The notes beneath the pieces are model-generated. The model was given only the letters and a program-made list of their open reading frames with translations. It was not told the DNA's origin and made no database searches. A stretch of DNA of 7,481 bases from Pseudomonadota bacterium. GTDB lineage: Bacteria; Desulfobacterota; Desulfovibrionia; Desulfovibrionales; Desulfovibrionaceae. The DNA is taken from contig JAEXTU010000362.1 of assembly GCA_023453335.1 (NCBI GenBank), positions 1 to 7,481 of the forward strand. The letters are read 5' to 3'. The stretch's first letter is position 1, and each line of letters starts with the position of its first letter. The translations under genes and the position numbers were made by a program. Below are positions 1-6,523 of the stretch, piece by piece.

Positions 1-1
1 C

Positions 2-1354
2 AACAAGGTCCAGTCCGACCTGGCCGTGGCCGACACCTGCCCTCTGGGTGACCTGGCCGCACTGTTCCGGGCTTTCGGCTGGAGCGTGGCCCGCTGCGAC
101 GGGCACGATCCCACGGCCCTCGACGCCGCCCTGGCCGAACTGGATGCCGCAGGCCCCGGGCCGGGAGTCATCGTGGCCGACACCCTTAAGGGCCGAGGCG
201 TGTCCTTCATGGAGCACCCGGCGGCCCTGGCCGCGAGCCATGGCCAGTACCGCTGGCACTCGGGCGCGCCCGCAGACGAGGACTTCGCCCACGCCCAGGC
301 CGAGATTTCCGAACGCATCGCCCGGCGCTGCGCCGAACTGGGCCTGCCCCTGCCCCAGTCCCGGCAACTGCCCCTCCCGGCTCCGGCCTTTCCGGCATCG
401 GGAGAATCCGTGCCCGACGCCTACGGCCGGACCCTGGCGGAGCTGGGGGGCCGACACCCCGACTTGGTCGTCCTGGACGCGGACCTGGCCGGCGACTGCC
501 GGCTGCGCGAGTTCCAGCGCCGTTTCCCCGAGCGCTTCCTGGAGACCGGCATCGCCGAGGCGGACATGGTTTCCGCCGCAGGCGGCCTGGCCCTACAGGG
601 CATGATCCCGGTAGTCAACTCCTTTGCCGCGTTCCTGGCCCCCCGCGCCAACGAGCAGATCTACATCAACACCAGCGAGGGGACCCGGGTCATCTACGCC
701 CTGCATTACGCCGGGCTGCTCCCGGCCGCGGCCGGGCTCTCCCACCAGAGCGTGCGCGATGCCGCCCTGCTCGGAGCCATGCCCAACATGACCGTGCTCC
801 AGCCCGGGAACGCAGCCGAGGCCGAGGCCCTGCTCCGCTGGTGCGTGGAGGAGGCCGAGACCAGCTGCGCCCTGCGCCTGTTCCTGGGGCCGCCGCCAGC
901 GGGCCTTCCCGCCTGGTCCCCGGCCCCGCCGTCCCCCGGCCGGGGCACCGTGCTCAGCGACGGGACCGGGGCGGTCCTGTTCGCCGCCGGGCCGGTCATG
1001 CTGGCCCAGGCTGCTGCCGCGGCCAACCTGTTGCAAGAGCGGGGCATCTCTCTGCGAGTGGTGGCCATGCCCTGGCTCAACCGTTTCGACCCGGAGTGGA
1101 TGGCCCGAGTCCTGACCGGCGCAAGCCATGTCTTCACCCTGGACGACCACGCGGCCTTCGGCGGCCTGGGGCACTCCCTGCTCCTGGCCCTGAACCAGGC
1201 CGGGTTGCTGACGGGCCGCCGCTTTACGCCCTTCGCGGTGTCCGGCTGGCCGGCCTGCGGTCAGCCGGCTGAGGTGCTGCGCAGCCACGGCCTGGACGGG
1301 GAGTCCCTGGCCCGGCGCATGGTCGAACTGCTGGCCCCGGGGGCCCACCCATGA
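2..1354 (+). CDS. Transketolase-like ThDP-dependent enzyme, 5' end missing
   Basis: About 450 residues are visible. The frame is open to the left edge and already reads NKVQSD, a motif well inside the ThDP-binding half of transketolases, so the true start lies upstream. Order: end of the ThDP (PP) domain with DGHD (~98-109) and KGRGVSFME (~188-214); a Pro-rich linker (~335-412); the pyrimidine-binding domain with GIAEADM, whose Glu codon at 557-559 matches the catalytic Glu411 of E. coli TktA; SHQS at 740-751, with the His473 equivalent at 743-745; and a C-terminal domain from ~940. The halves resemble the archaeal/bacterial split N- and C-subunits but are fused. Ungapped hand alignment to TktA gives R358 to Pro, S385 to Asp, D469 to Ala and R520 to Leu, so ordinary pentose-phosphate activity is doubtful. 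The stop overlaps the next start as ATGA. Context suggests unusual-sugar synthesis. Family assignment is firm; substrate is unknown. Confidence 0.9.
   Translation, partial: NKVQSDLAVADTCPLGDLAALFRAFGWSVARCDGHDPTALDAALAELDAAGPGPGVIVADTLKGRGVSFMEHPAALAASHGQYRWHSGAPADEDFAHAQAEISERIARRCAELGLPLPQSRQLPLPAPAFPASGESVPDAYGRTLAELGGRHPDLVVLDADLAGDCRLREFQRRFPERFLETGIAEADMVSAAGGLALQGMIPVVNSFAAFLAPRANEQIYINTSEGTRVIYALHYAGLLPAAAGLSHQSVRDAALLGAMPNMTVLQPGNAAEAEALLRWCVEEAETSCALRLFLGPPPAGLPAWSPAPPSPGRGTVLSDGTGAVLFAAGPVMLAQAAAAANLLQERGISLRVVAMPWLNRFDPEWMARVLTGASHVFTLDDHAAFGGLGHSLLLALNQAGLLTGRRFTPFAVSGWPACGQPAEVLRSHGLDGESLARRMVELLAPGAHP
1333..1345 (+). promoter_or_regulatory. Small GC hairpin over the ribosome-binding region of gene 2
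   Basis: GGCCC (1333-1337) and GGGCC (1341-1345) are perfect inverted arms around a 3-base loop. The G run at 1339-1343, the only Shine-Dalgarno-like stretch before the ATG at 1351, lies in the loop and right arm. If formed, the hairpin would mask that site until ribosomes finishing the upstream gene at 1354 open it, which would couple the two genes translationally. Short GC palindromes are common by chance in DNA of this composition, so this is a weak call. Confidence 0.25.
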
Positions 1355-2985
1355 ACCCTCCCTACCCCGACTGGCGCGCCCTGCTGGCGGGCGACCCGGA
1401 CGGCTACGCCCGGGCTCTGGCCTCGAGCCGCGGCGGGCCGGCGGTGCTCCTGGCCACCGGGGTGGGTGGGCACCTGGCCGTGGCGGCCCTGGACGGTCTC
1501 CTGGCCGCGGCCCTGACCATGCGCGGGGCCCAGGTCCACGTCCTACTCTGCGACGGGACGCTGCCAGCCTGCGAGTTGCTCACCCTGGACACCATCGCCG
1601 ACCCGGAGGCCTTCTTCCGCACTGGCGCGCCGCGCGACAAATGCCGGGCCTGCCTGGCCGGGGCGCTGGACATGTTCAATGCATTGGGGGTGCAGGTGCA
1701 CACGTACGGCGGCCTGGTCACGGACCAGGAGCGTGCCTGGTGCGCCGAGACCGCCCGGGACATCGCCGCTTCCGGCATCCCGGACTTCACCCTGGACGGA
1801 TGCAAGGCCGGGGAGCATGCCCTGGCCGGGGCCCTGCGCTTCTATGCCAAAGGCAGCCTGGAGGACGAACCCGCAGCCGACGCAGTGCTGCGCCACTATT
1901 TCTCCGCCTCCCTGCTCTCTGTCCACGCCGTGTGGCGGCTGCTGCAAAAGCACGACTTCGTGAGCGCCAGCTTCCACCACGGCATCTACGTGCCCCAGGG
2001 CCTGGTGGGTGAAGCCGCACGCGCCATGGGCGTGCGGGTGGTGAACTGGCAGGTCGCCTACCGCAAGCGCAGCTTCATCTTCAGCCACCACGAAACCTAC
2101 CACCACGCCCTGCAGACAGAGCCCACCGCCAACTGGGAGGGCATCCCCTGGGACGAAGGTCTGGAGGCCCGCACCCTGGACTACCTGCGTAGCCGCTGGG
2201 ACGGGGCCCGGGACTGGATCTGGTTCCACGAAGGCCGGCAGCGGGACGCCGACGCCATCCGCGCCCAGCTCGGCCTGGACCCCGGCCGCCCGGTGCTGGG
2301 GCTCTTGACCAACGTGGTCTGGGACGCCCAGCTCCACTACCCGGCCAACGCATTCCGGAGCATGGCCGACTGGGTGGTGGCCACCATCCGATACGTGGCG
2401 CAACGGCCCGACCTGCAACTGGCCATCCGGGTCCATCCGGCCGAGCTGCGGGGCGGGGTCCCCTCCCGGGAACGCATGGCCGAAGTGCTCGCGCGCCGGC
2501 TGGGCGAGCTGCCCGGCAACGTCCGGCTGGTCCCCCCGGAGAGCGAGGTGAGCACCTATGCCCTGCTCTCCCTGTGCGACTGCGCCCTGATCTACGGCAC
2601 CAAGACCGGGGTGGAGCTCACCAGCATGGGCATCCCGGTGGTGGTGGCCGGCGAGGCCTGGATCCGGGGCAAGGGCCTGACCCTGGATGCGGACTCGGCG
2701 GCGGCGTACAACGGCATCCTGGCTCGGCTCCCCCTGGGCCGCCGCCTAGAGGGCCAGGACCTGCGCCGCGCCCGGATGTACGCCTACCACTTCTTCTTTC
2801 GCCGCATGATACCGCTGGCCAACATCGAACCCCAGGCCGGCTGGCCGCCCTTCACGGTTCGGCTCGGCCACCCGGGCGAGCTGCTGCCCGGCCGCGACCC
2901 TGGCTTGGACGTGATAGTCCAAGGCATCCTGAACGGCACGGATTTCATCTACCCCGACGAGAGGCACCACGGCCATGCCGCATGA
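1351..2985 (+). CDS. Surface-polysaccharide GT-B-like protein with Cys-rich N-terminal region
   Basis: This 544-residue protein has no signal peptide or membrane segment and is probably cytoplasmic. The N-terminal part starts with a Rossmann-like stretch (VLLATGVGGHLAV, 32-44). Then come LLCDGTLPAC and CRAC, placing cysteines at 67, 74, 98 and 101. The middle holds HHGIYVPQG (209-217) and a YRKRSFIFSHHETYHH segment (237-252). The C-terminal half has LLTNVVWDAQLHY (318-330), RVHPAE (360-365) and YGTKTGVELTSMGIPVVVAG (415-434). This half resembles the nucleotide-sugar-binding half of GT-B enzymes of the capsule KpsS/KpsC and CDP-glycerol glycerophosphotransferase type. Likely role: transferring a sugar or polyol phosphate in surface glycan assembly. 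Donor and acceptor cannot be read from sequence. The start at 1351 is shared with the upstream stop (ATGA). The 3' end overlaps the next gene by 11 bases. Confidence 0.8.
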   Translation: MNPPYPDWRALLAGDPDGYARALASSRGGPAVLLATGVGGHLAVAALDGLLAAALTMRGAQVHVLLCDGTLPACELLTLDTIADPEAFFRTGAPRDKCRACLAGALDMFNALGVQVHTYGGLVTDQERAWCAETARDIAASGIPDFTLDGCKAGEHALAGALRFYAKGSLEDEPAADAVLRHYFSASLLSVHAVWRLLQKHDFVSASFHHGIYVPQGLVGEAARAMGVRVVNWQVAYRKRSFIFSHHETYHHALQTEPTANWEGIPWDEGLEARTLDYLRSRWDGARDWIWFHEGRQRDADAIRAQLGLDPGRPVLGLLTNVVWDAQLHYPANAFRSMADWVVATIRYVAQRPDLQLAIRVHPAELRGGVPSRERMAEVLARRLGELPGNVRLVPPESEVSTYALLSLCDCALIYGTKTGVELTSMGIPVVVAGEAWIRGKGLTLDADSAAAYNGILARLPLGRRLEGQDLRRARMYAYHFFFRRMIPLANIEPQAGWPPFTVRLGHPGELLPGRDPGLDVIVQGILNGTDFIYPDERHHGHAA

Positions 2986-3637
2986 TCCGTTCCACGCCTT
3001 TGCCAACGGCCGCACCTACCCTCTGGCCCCGTCGGGCAGGCCGGGACTCTTGGCCACCCTGCTGGGCCGCGGCTGGTCCCGTGAGGCTCGGCACGCAGTG
3101 GATTCCTTCCTGCGTCTGGCCACGGTGGACCCCACCTGCCGGGTGGGGGCCCGGGCGGCCTGCGTGAACTACGGCCCGCAGGGCAACGTCACCCTGGGCC
3201 GAGGCGTCATCTGCCGCGGCATCCTGCGCAGCGAGTCCTTCGGGCAGGGCCGCATCCTGGTGGGGAACTATGCCTACCTGGGCGATGACGTGATCGTGAG
3301 CTGCTCCTCGGAAGTGGCCATCGGCGACTACGCGATGCTGGCCCATGGGGTGCAGGTCTTCGACAACGACTCCCATCCCCTGGACCCGCAGGAGCGGGCC
3401 CGGGACTACCGCATCATCCTGGGGCTTGAGCCCGGCCCCCGGCCCGCTGTGGCCAGCGCCCCGGTGCACATCGGCAACCACGCATGGATCGGCATGGGCG
3501 CCAGCGTGCTCAAGGGCGTGCACATCGGCGAGGCGAGCATCGTGGGCGCGGGCAGCGTGGTGCTGCACGACGTGCCACCCTATTGCGTGGCCTGCGGCAA
3601 CCCCGCCCGCGTGGTCAAGGAGGTCCCCCGGCCATGA
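2975..3637 (+). CDS. Hexapeptide-repeat (left-handed beta-helix) O-/N-acyltransferase
   Basis: This 220-residue protein belongs to the bacterial transferase hexapeptide family, trimeric enzymes that move an acetyl or other acyl group from acyl-CoA to a sugar. About 50 N-terminal residues precede the helix. Imperfect hexapeptide turns run from NYGPQGNVTLGRG through VGNYAYLGDDVIV and VAIGDYAMLAHG. A loop follows with DNDSHP, whose His134 is the probable catalytic base. The helix then resumes (VHIGNHAWIGMGASVLKGVHIGEASIVGAGSVV) and closes with the typical GNPARVVKE tail, so the protein looks complete. GAGAGG at 2959-2964 precedes the ATG with a 10-base spacer. The gene overlaps the previous one by 11 bases and the next by 4 (ATGA). 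Between glycosyltransferase and methyltransferase genes it most likely acetylates a glycan residue or sugar precursor. Acceptor unknown. Confidence 0.9.
   Translation: MPHDPFHAFANGRTYPLAPSGRPGLLATLLGRGWSREARHAVDSFLRLATVDPTCRVGARAACVNYGPQGNVTLGRGVICRGILRSESFGQGRILVGNYAYLGDDVIVSCSSEVAIGDYAMLAHGVQVFDNDSHPLDPQERARDYRIILGLEPGPRPAVASAPVHIGNHAWIGMGASVLKGVHIGEASIVGAGSVVLHDVPPYCVACGNPARVVKEVPRP
3617..3624 (+). promoter_or_regulatory. Perfect Shine-Dalgarno for the methyltransferase gene
   Basis: AAGGAGGT, fully complementary to the usual 16S rRNA 3' tail, lies 9 bases before the ATG at 3634, inside the last codons of the acyltransferase gene. It fixes the methyltransferase start at 3634 rather than at the in-frame ATG at 3484. 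Confidence 0.85.
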
Positions 3638-4404
3638 ACCGGAAGCCCGAGATTCCCGCCTGCGCCGGCGCGGTGTTTGATCGCGCAGGGTACATCGAGG
3701 CCTATCCCCCGCCCATGCTGGGCCCCTCCACCCTGGGGGCGACAGCCTTGGACGCGGCAACCCTGGATTTGGCCCTGGAGGTGCTGGGACGCCTGGAGCC
3801 GGACGACTACATCCGCTTCCTCCTGGCCTTCTGCGCCGAGGCCCGGGGACGCTACGGCGCGCACTGGCACTACGCGGACATCACCACCGCGTGCCTGGCC
3901 GCGGCCCGGCTGCTCCAGCCCTCCTCCTACCTGGAGATCGGGGTGCGGCGGGGCCGCAGCATGGCCATGGTGGCAGCCGCCTGCCCGAACTGCCGGCTGC
4001 TCGGCTTCGACCTCTGGATCGAGAACTACGCGGGCATGCCCAATCCCGGGCCGGATTTCGTGCGGCAGCAGATGCGGGAGGTGGGACACAGGGGCCTGTT
4101 GGACCTGGTGGGCGGGGACAGCCACGTGACCCTCAAGGCCTATCTTCACGACCACCCCGGGGAGTATTTCGACCTGGTCACCGTGGACGGGGACCACAGC
4201 GAGGCCGGGGCGGCCGAGGACCTGGCCGACGTCCTCCCACGGGTGGCCCGGGGCGGGGTGGTGGTGTTCGACGACATCGCCCATCCCGCACATCCCTACC
4301 TGCTCGCGGTGTTCGAGGCGGCCTGCGCCGCGGCCGGGGACTTCCGCACCTGGAGATTTGCCGAGGTGGGCTACGGGGTGGCCATGGCGGTGCGCTATGC
4401 CTGA
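3634..4404 (+). CDS. Class I SAM-dependent methyltransferase (Methyltransf_24-like)
   Basis: This 256-residue protein has about 95 N-terminal residues, largely helical by appearance and of no recognisable family, followed by a Rossmann-type methyltransferase core. Motif I is YLEIGVRRGRS (99-109), the SAM-binding glycine loop. FDLW follows at the end of beta-2. DLVTVDGDHS (180-189) and VVFDDIAHPAHP (from 210) supply the acidic/His cluster that in related O-methyltransferases (TylF and rhamnosyl O-methyltransferase types) binds a metal or acts as base. The likely reaction is O-methylation of a sugar in the glycan made by this operon; the substrate is inferred from neighbours only. The start is set by the perfect Shine-Dalgarno at 3617-3624. 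It shares ATGA with the upstream stop and overlaps the following gene by 8 bases if that starts at 4397. Confidence 0.85.
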   Translation: MNRKPEIPACAGAVFDRAGYIEAYPPPMLGPSTLGATALDAATLDLALEVLGRLEPDDYIRFLLAFCAEARGRYGAHWHYADITTACLAAARLLQPSSYLEIGVRRGRSMAMVAAACPNCRLLGFDLWIENYAGMPNPGPDFVRQQMREVGHRGLLDLVGGDSHVTLKAYLHDHPGEYFDLVTVDGDHSEAGAAEDLADVLPRVARGGVVVFDDIAHPAHPYLLAVFEAACAAAGDFRTWRFAEVGYGVAMAVRYA

Positions 4405-5590
4405 CCGGAACACCCTCCCCGCCCTGCACGTCGGCCTCACCGCGTTTTCCAGCGACTTGTGGATGGGAGGCCTCAACTACATTCAGAACACCTTGCGCGC
4501 CCTGGCCCTGGCCCGCAGCGACGTGAAGCTGACCCTCTACTTCGTGGGTCCGGACCACCCCCTGCTGCAGGACCCCCTCATCGCCGGTCTCAAACCGCAG
4601 ACCTTGCCCCTGCCGGGTAGCCAGCAGCGGGCCAGCTGGGACGACATCCGGGAGGAGTACGAACGCCGCGCGGCCCGGGGCGAACGCCCCGACGTGCTGC
4701 ACAATTTCGGCGTCCCCCTGGCCGAATGGCTCGACGTGCCTGCGGTGTGCTGGATACCCGACTTCCAGCACCGCCGGCGGCCGGAATTCTTCGCCGCCTG
4801 GGAGATCGAGGGCCGGGAGCGGCACCTGGGCCGCTACGCCCGCGAGTCCCGGCAGGTGGTCGTGAGCAGCGCCGAGGCCCTGCATGACTTCCGCGACGCC
4901 TGGCCTGACCTGGCCGGCAAGGGGCGGGTGGTCCATTTCTCCTCCACCCTGCAGCCCGCGGAGACCGCCGGGACTGGGGAGGCCCCGCGCCGCTACGGGC
5001 TGGACCTGCCGTACTTCCACGTGGTGAACCAGTTCTGGAAGCACAAGAACCACGCCCTGACCATCCGGGCCGCGGCCCTGCTCAAGGCCCGCGGCCAGCG
5101 CTTCCGCCTGGTGATGACCGGGCCGCTCTACGACTACCGCCACCCCACCTTCTTCAGCGAGTTGCTGCAACTGGTGAGCGAACTGGGCCTGCGCGAGGAG
5201 TGCGTCATGCTCGGCCAGGTCCCCCGCCAGGAGCTCTTCGACCTGGCCCGGGGCAGCCTCTGCGTGCTGCAGCCCTCCCTGGTGGAGGGCTGGAACACCG
5301 CGCTGGAGGAGTGCCGAGTCCTGCGCCTGCCGGTCCTGGCCTCGGACATCCCGGTGCACCGGGAACAAGCCGGCCGGGAGGGGTTGGACGCCGCGTTCTT
5401 CGACGCCACCGATCCCGTGGACCTGGCAAACCGCATGAACGACGTGCTGGCAGGCCGCCTGCTCGGGCAGGCCCGGCCGGACAGGGGCCAGCTCGACTCG
5501 GGCCTGGTCAAGAGGATGGCCGAACAGTATGCCCGTGAACTCGTCGAGGTCTGGCGCGAGGCCGCGGCCAAGGACGGGCCAGGGAGATAG
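4397..5590 (+). CDS. Family-4-type (GT-B) retaining glycosyltransferase
   Basis: This 397-residue protein has the length expected of a complete GT4 enzyme, which transfers a sugar from a nucleotide sugar to a growing glycan at the cytoplasmic face. The N-terminal acceptor half begins with a beta strand and a Gly-Gly loop (WMGGLNY, 22-28). It contains VLHNFGVPL and WIPDFQHRRRPEFF, a segment typical of this group. The hinge leads into VVNQFWKHKNH (209-219), common at the start of the donor-binding half. PSLVEGWNTALEE carries the E-x7-E pair (E297, E305), the signature of retaining GT-B transferases, followed by LPVLASDIPVHRE. I chose the ATG at 4397: the frame is open further upstream, but only to a TTG at 4358 inside the methyltransferase gene, which adds 13 residues outside the fold. 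The Shine-Dalgarno before 4397 is weak, so translation probably depends on the upstream gene. Confidence 0.9.
   Translation: MPDRNTLPALHVGLTAFSSDLWMGGLNYIQNTLRALALARSDVKLTLYFVGPDHPLLQDPLIAGLKPQTLPLPGSQQRASWDDIREEYERRAARGERPDVLHNFGVPLAEWLDVPAVCWIPDFQHRRRPEFFAAWEIEGRERHLGRYARESRQVVVSSAEALHDFRDAWPDLAGKGRVVHFSSTLQPAETAGTGEAPRRYGLDLPYFHVVNQFWKHKNHALTIRAAALLKARGQRFRLVMTGPLYDYRHPTFFSELLQLVSELGLREECVMLGQVPRQELFDLARGSLCVLQPSLVEGWNTALEECRVLRLPVLASDIPVHREQAGREGLDAAFFDATDPVDLANRMNDVLAGRLLGQARPDRGQLDSGLVKRMAEQYARELVEVWREAAAKDGPGR
5581..5586 (+). promoter_or_regulatory. Shine-Dalgarno for the SDR gene
   Basis: AGGGAG sits 7 bases before the ATG at 5594 and overlaps the last codons of the glycosyltransferase gene. 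The following TAG stop and a 3-base gap make this the only junction in the window without a gene overlap. Confidence 0.7.
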
Positions 5591-5593
5591 GCC

Positions 5594-6523
5594 ATGGCCA
5601 AGATCCTGATCACCGGCGTCAACGGTTTCATCGGCAGCCACGTCGCAGACCGGCTGGCTCGCGGGCACGAGCTGCTGGGCCTGGACCGGCAGGAGGCCCC
5701 CCGGCCTGGTCTGCCCTCCCCCTACGTGCGCATGTCCTTGCCCGACCCCGGCCTTGCGGAGGTGGTGGCCTCCTTTGCCCCGGACTGGTGCATCCATTGC
5801 GCCGGCGGTGCGGAGGTGGGGTTCTCCCTGGCCAACCCGGCTCGGGACTTCGACATGGGCCCCTACGCCACGCTGCATCTGCTGGAGGCGCTGCGCACGG
5901 CGAGGCCGGGCTGCGTCCTGGTGTTCTGCTCCAGTGCTGCGGTGTACGGCAACCCCGACCGGCTGCCCGTTTCCGAGGACGCCCCCTGCGCGCCCATCTC
6001 GCCGTACGGCTTTCACAAGCTGGTCTGCGAAACCGTTCTCAAGGAGTACCGCCAAATCTACGGGGTGCCCTCGGTGGTGCTGCGCATCTTCAGCTGCTAC
6101 GGGGCTGGGCTGCGCAAACAGCTCCTCTGGGACGTCGCCGAGAAGTACCGCGCCGGCCGCCTGGAGTTCTTCGGCACCGGCGAAGAAACCCGGGACTTCA
6201 TCCACGTGCGGGACGTGGCCGAGGCCTTCGCCCGCATCGTGGAGGCCGAGGTTAGGAACTGCACCCTGAACCTGGCCTCGGGCGCCGAGACCACGATCCG
6301 CCGGTTGATCACCTCCCTGGTGGCAGAGCTGGGCGGCCCGGCGCAAGAAGTGCGTTTCGCCATGGACGTCAGGGCCGGCGACCCCCGCTTCTGGCGGGCG
6401 GACATCACCCGCGCCGCGGCCTTAGGCATCACACCGACCGTTCCCCTGGAGCTGGGCATCGCTGAATACGCCCGCTGGCACCAGGACCTGCACACATCCA
6501 CCCCGGAGGGGACCAGACCATGA
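5594..6523 (+). CDS. NAD-dependent nucleotide-sugar epimerase/dehydratase (extended SDR)
   Basis: This 309-residue protein has the normal length for the GalE/RmlB-like extended SDR family, which oxidises a nucleotide-linked sugar with bound NAD(P) and then epimerises, dehydrates or reduces it. Visible motifs: ITGVNGFIGSH (6-16), the GxxGxxG dinucleotide loop; HCAGGAEVG in the strand-4 region; CSSAAVYG with Ser114 as the likely catalytic Ser; PYGFHK with Tyr138 and Lys142 forming YxxxK; and RDFIHVRDVAEAF (from 200), the usual substrate-side motif. Where GalE reads DNN after the strand-4 helix, this protein reads DMG, so an Asn conserved in many relatives seems to be missing. That hints at a branch with a different sugar or outcome. 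It probably makes an activated sugar for this operon. Epimerase, 4,6-dehydratase and 4-reductase cannot be told apart here. Confidence 0.9.
   Translation: MAKILITGVNGFIGSHVADRLARGHELLGLDRQEAPRPGLPSPYVRMSLPDPGLAEVVASFAPDWCIHCAGGAEVGFSLANPARDFDMGPYATLHLLEALRTARPGCVLVFCSSAAVYGNPDRLPVSEDAPCAPISPYGFHKLVCETVLKEYRQIYGVPSVVLRIFSCYGAGLRKQLLWDVAEKYRAGRLEFFGTGEETRDFIHVRDVAEAFARIVEAEVRNCTLNLASGAETTIRRLITSLVAELGGPAQEVRFAMDVRAGDPRFWRADITRAAALGITPTVPLELGIAEYARWHQDLHTSTPEGTRP
6505..6511 (+). promoter_or_regulatory. Shine-Dalgarno for the radical SAM gene
   Basis: GGAGGGG lies 8 bases before the ATG at 6520, within the last codons of the SDR gene. It supports 6520 as the start; this ATG shares ATGA with the SDR stop. 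Confidence 0.75.

Noticed and set aside
26..28. GTG at 26 as the start of the transketolase-like gene
   Set aside because: The frame continues to the left edge and encodes the conserved NKVQSD motif before it, so the gene starts outside the window.
593..1348. 251-codon minus-strand open frame
   Set aside because: Shadow of the transketolase-like gene; Gly/Gln/His-rich translation without domain features.
1543..2436. 297-codon minus-strand open frame
   Set aside because: Antisense to the GT-B-like gene, compositionally biased, with no motifs and no credible ribosome-binding site seen.
3484..3633. In-frame upstream extension of the methyltransferase to the ATG at 3484
   Set aside because: The extension translates acyltransferase DNA out of frame into Gly/Arg-rich sequence. 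The ATG at 3634 has a perfect AAGGAGGT 9 bases upstream and forms an ATGA junction.
4358..4396. TTG start 13 codons upstream for the glycosyltransferase
   Set aside because: TTG is a rare start, and the added residues (Trp/Arg-rich) precede the normal first beta strand. The ATG at 4397 gives the usual GT4 N-terminus.
3580..4476. 298-codon minus-strand open frame
   Set aside because: Antisense to the methyltransferase gene and its flanks; no family resemblance.
4178..6346. 722-codon open frame on the minus strand
   Set aside because: It lies antisense to the methyltransferase, glycosyltransferase and SDR genes, all of which have clear family motifs. Its translation is low-complexity (rich in Gly, Ala, Gln, Val and His) with no recognisable domain. 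Long antisense frames are expected where codons mostly end in G or C.
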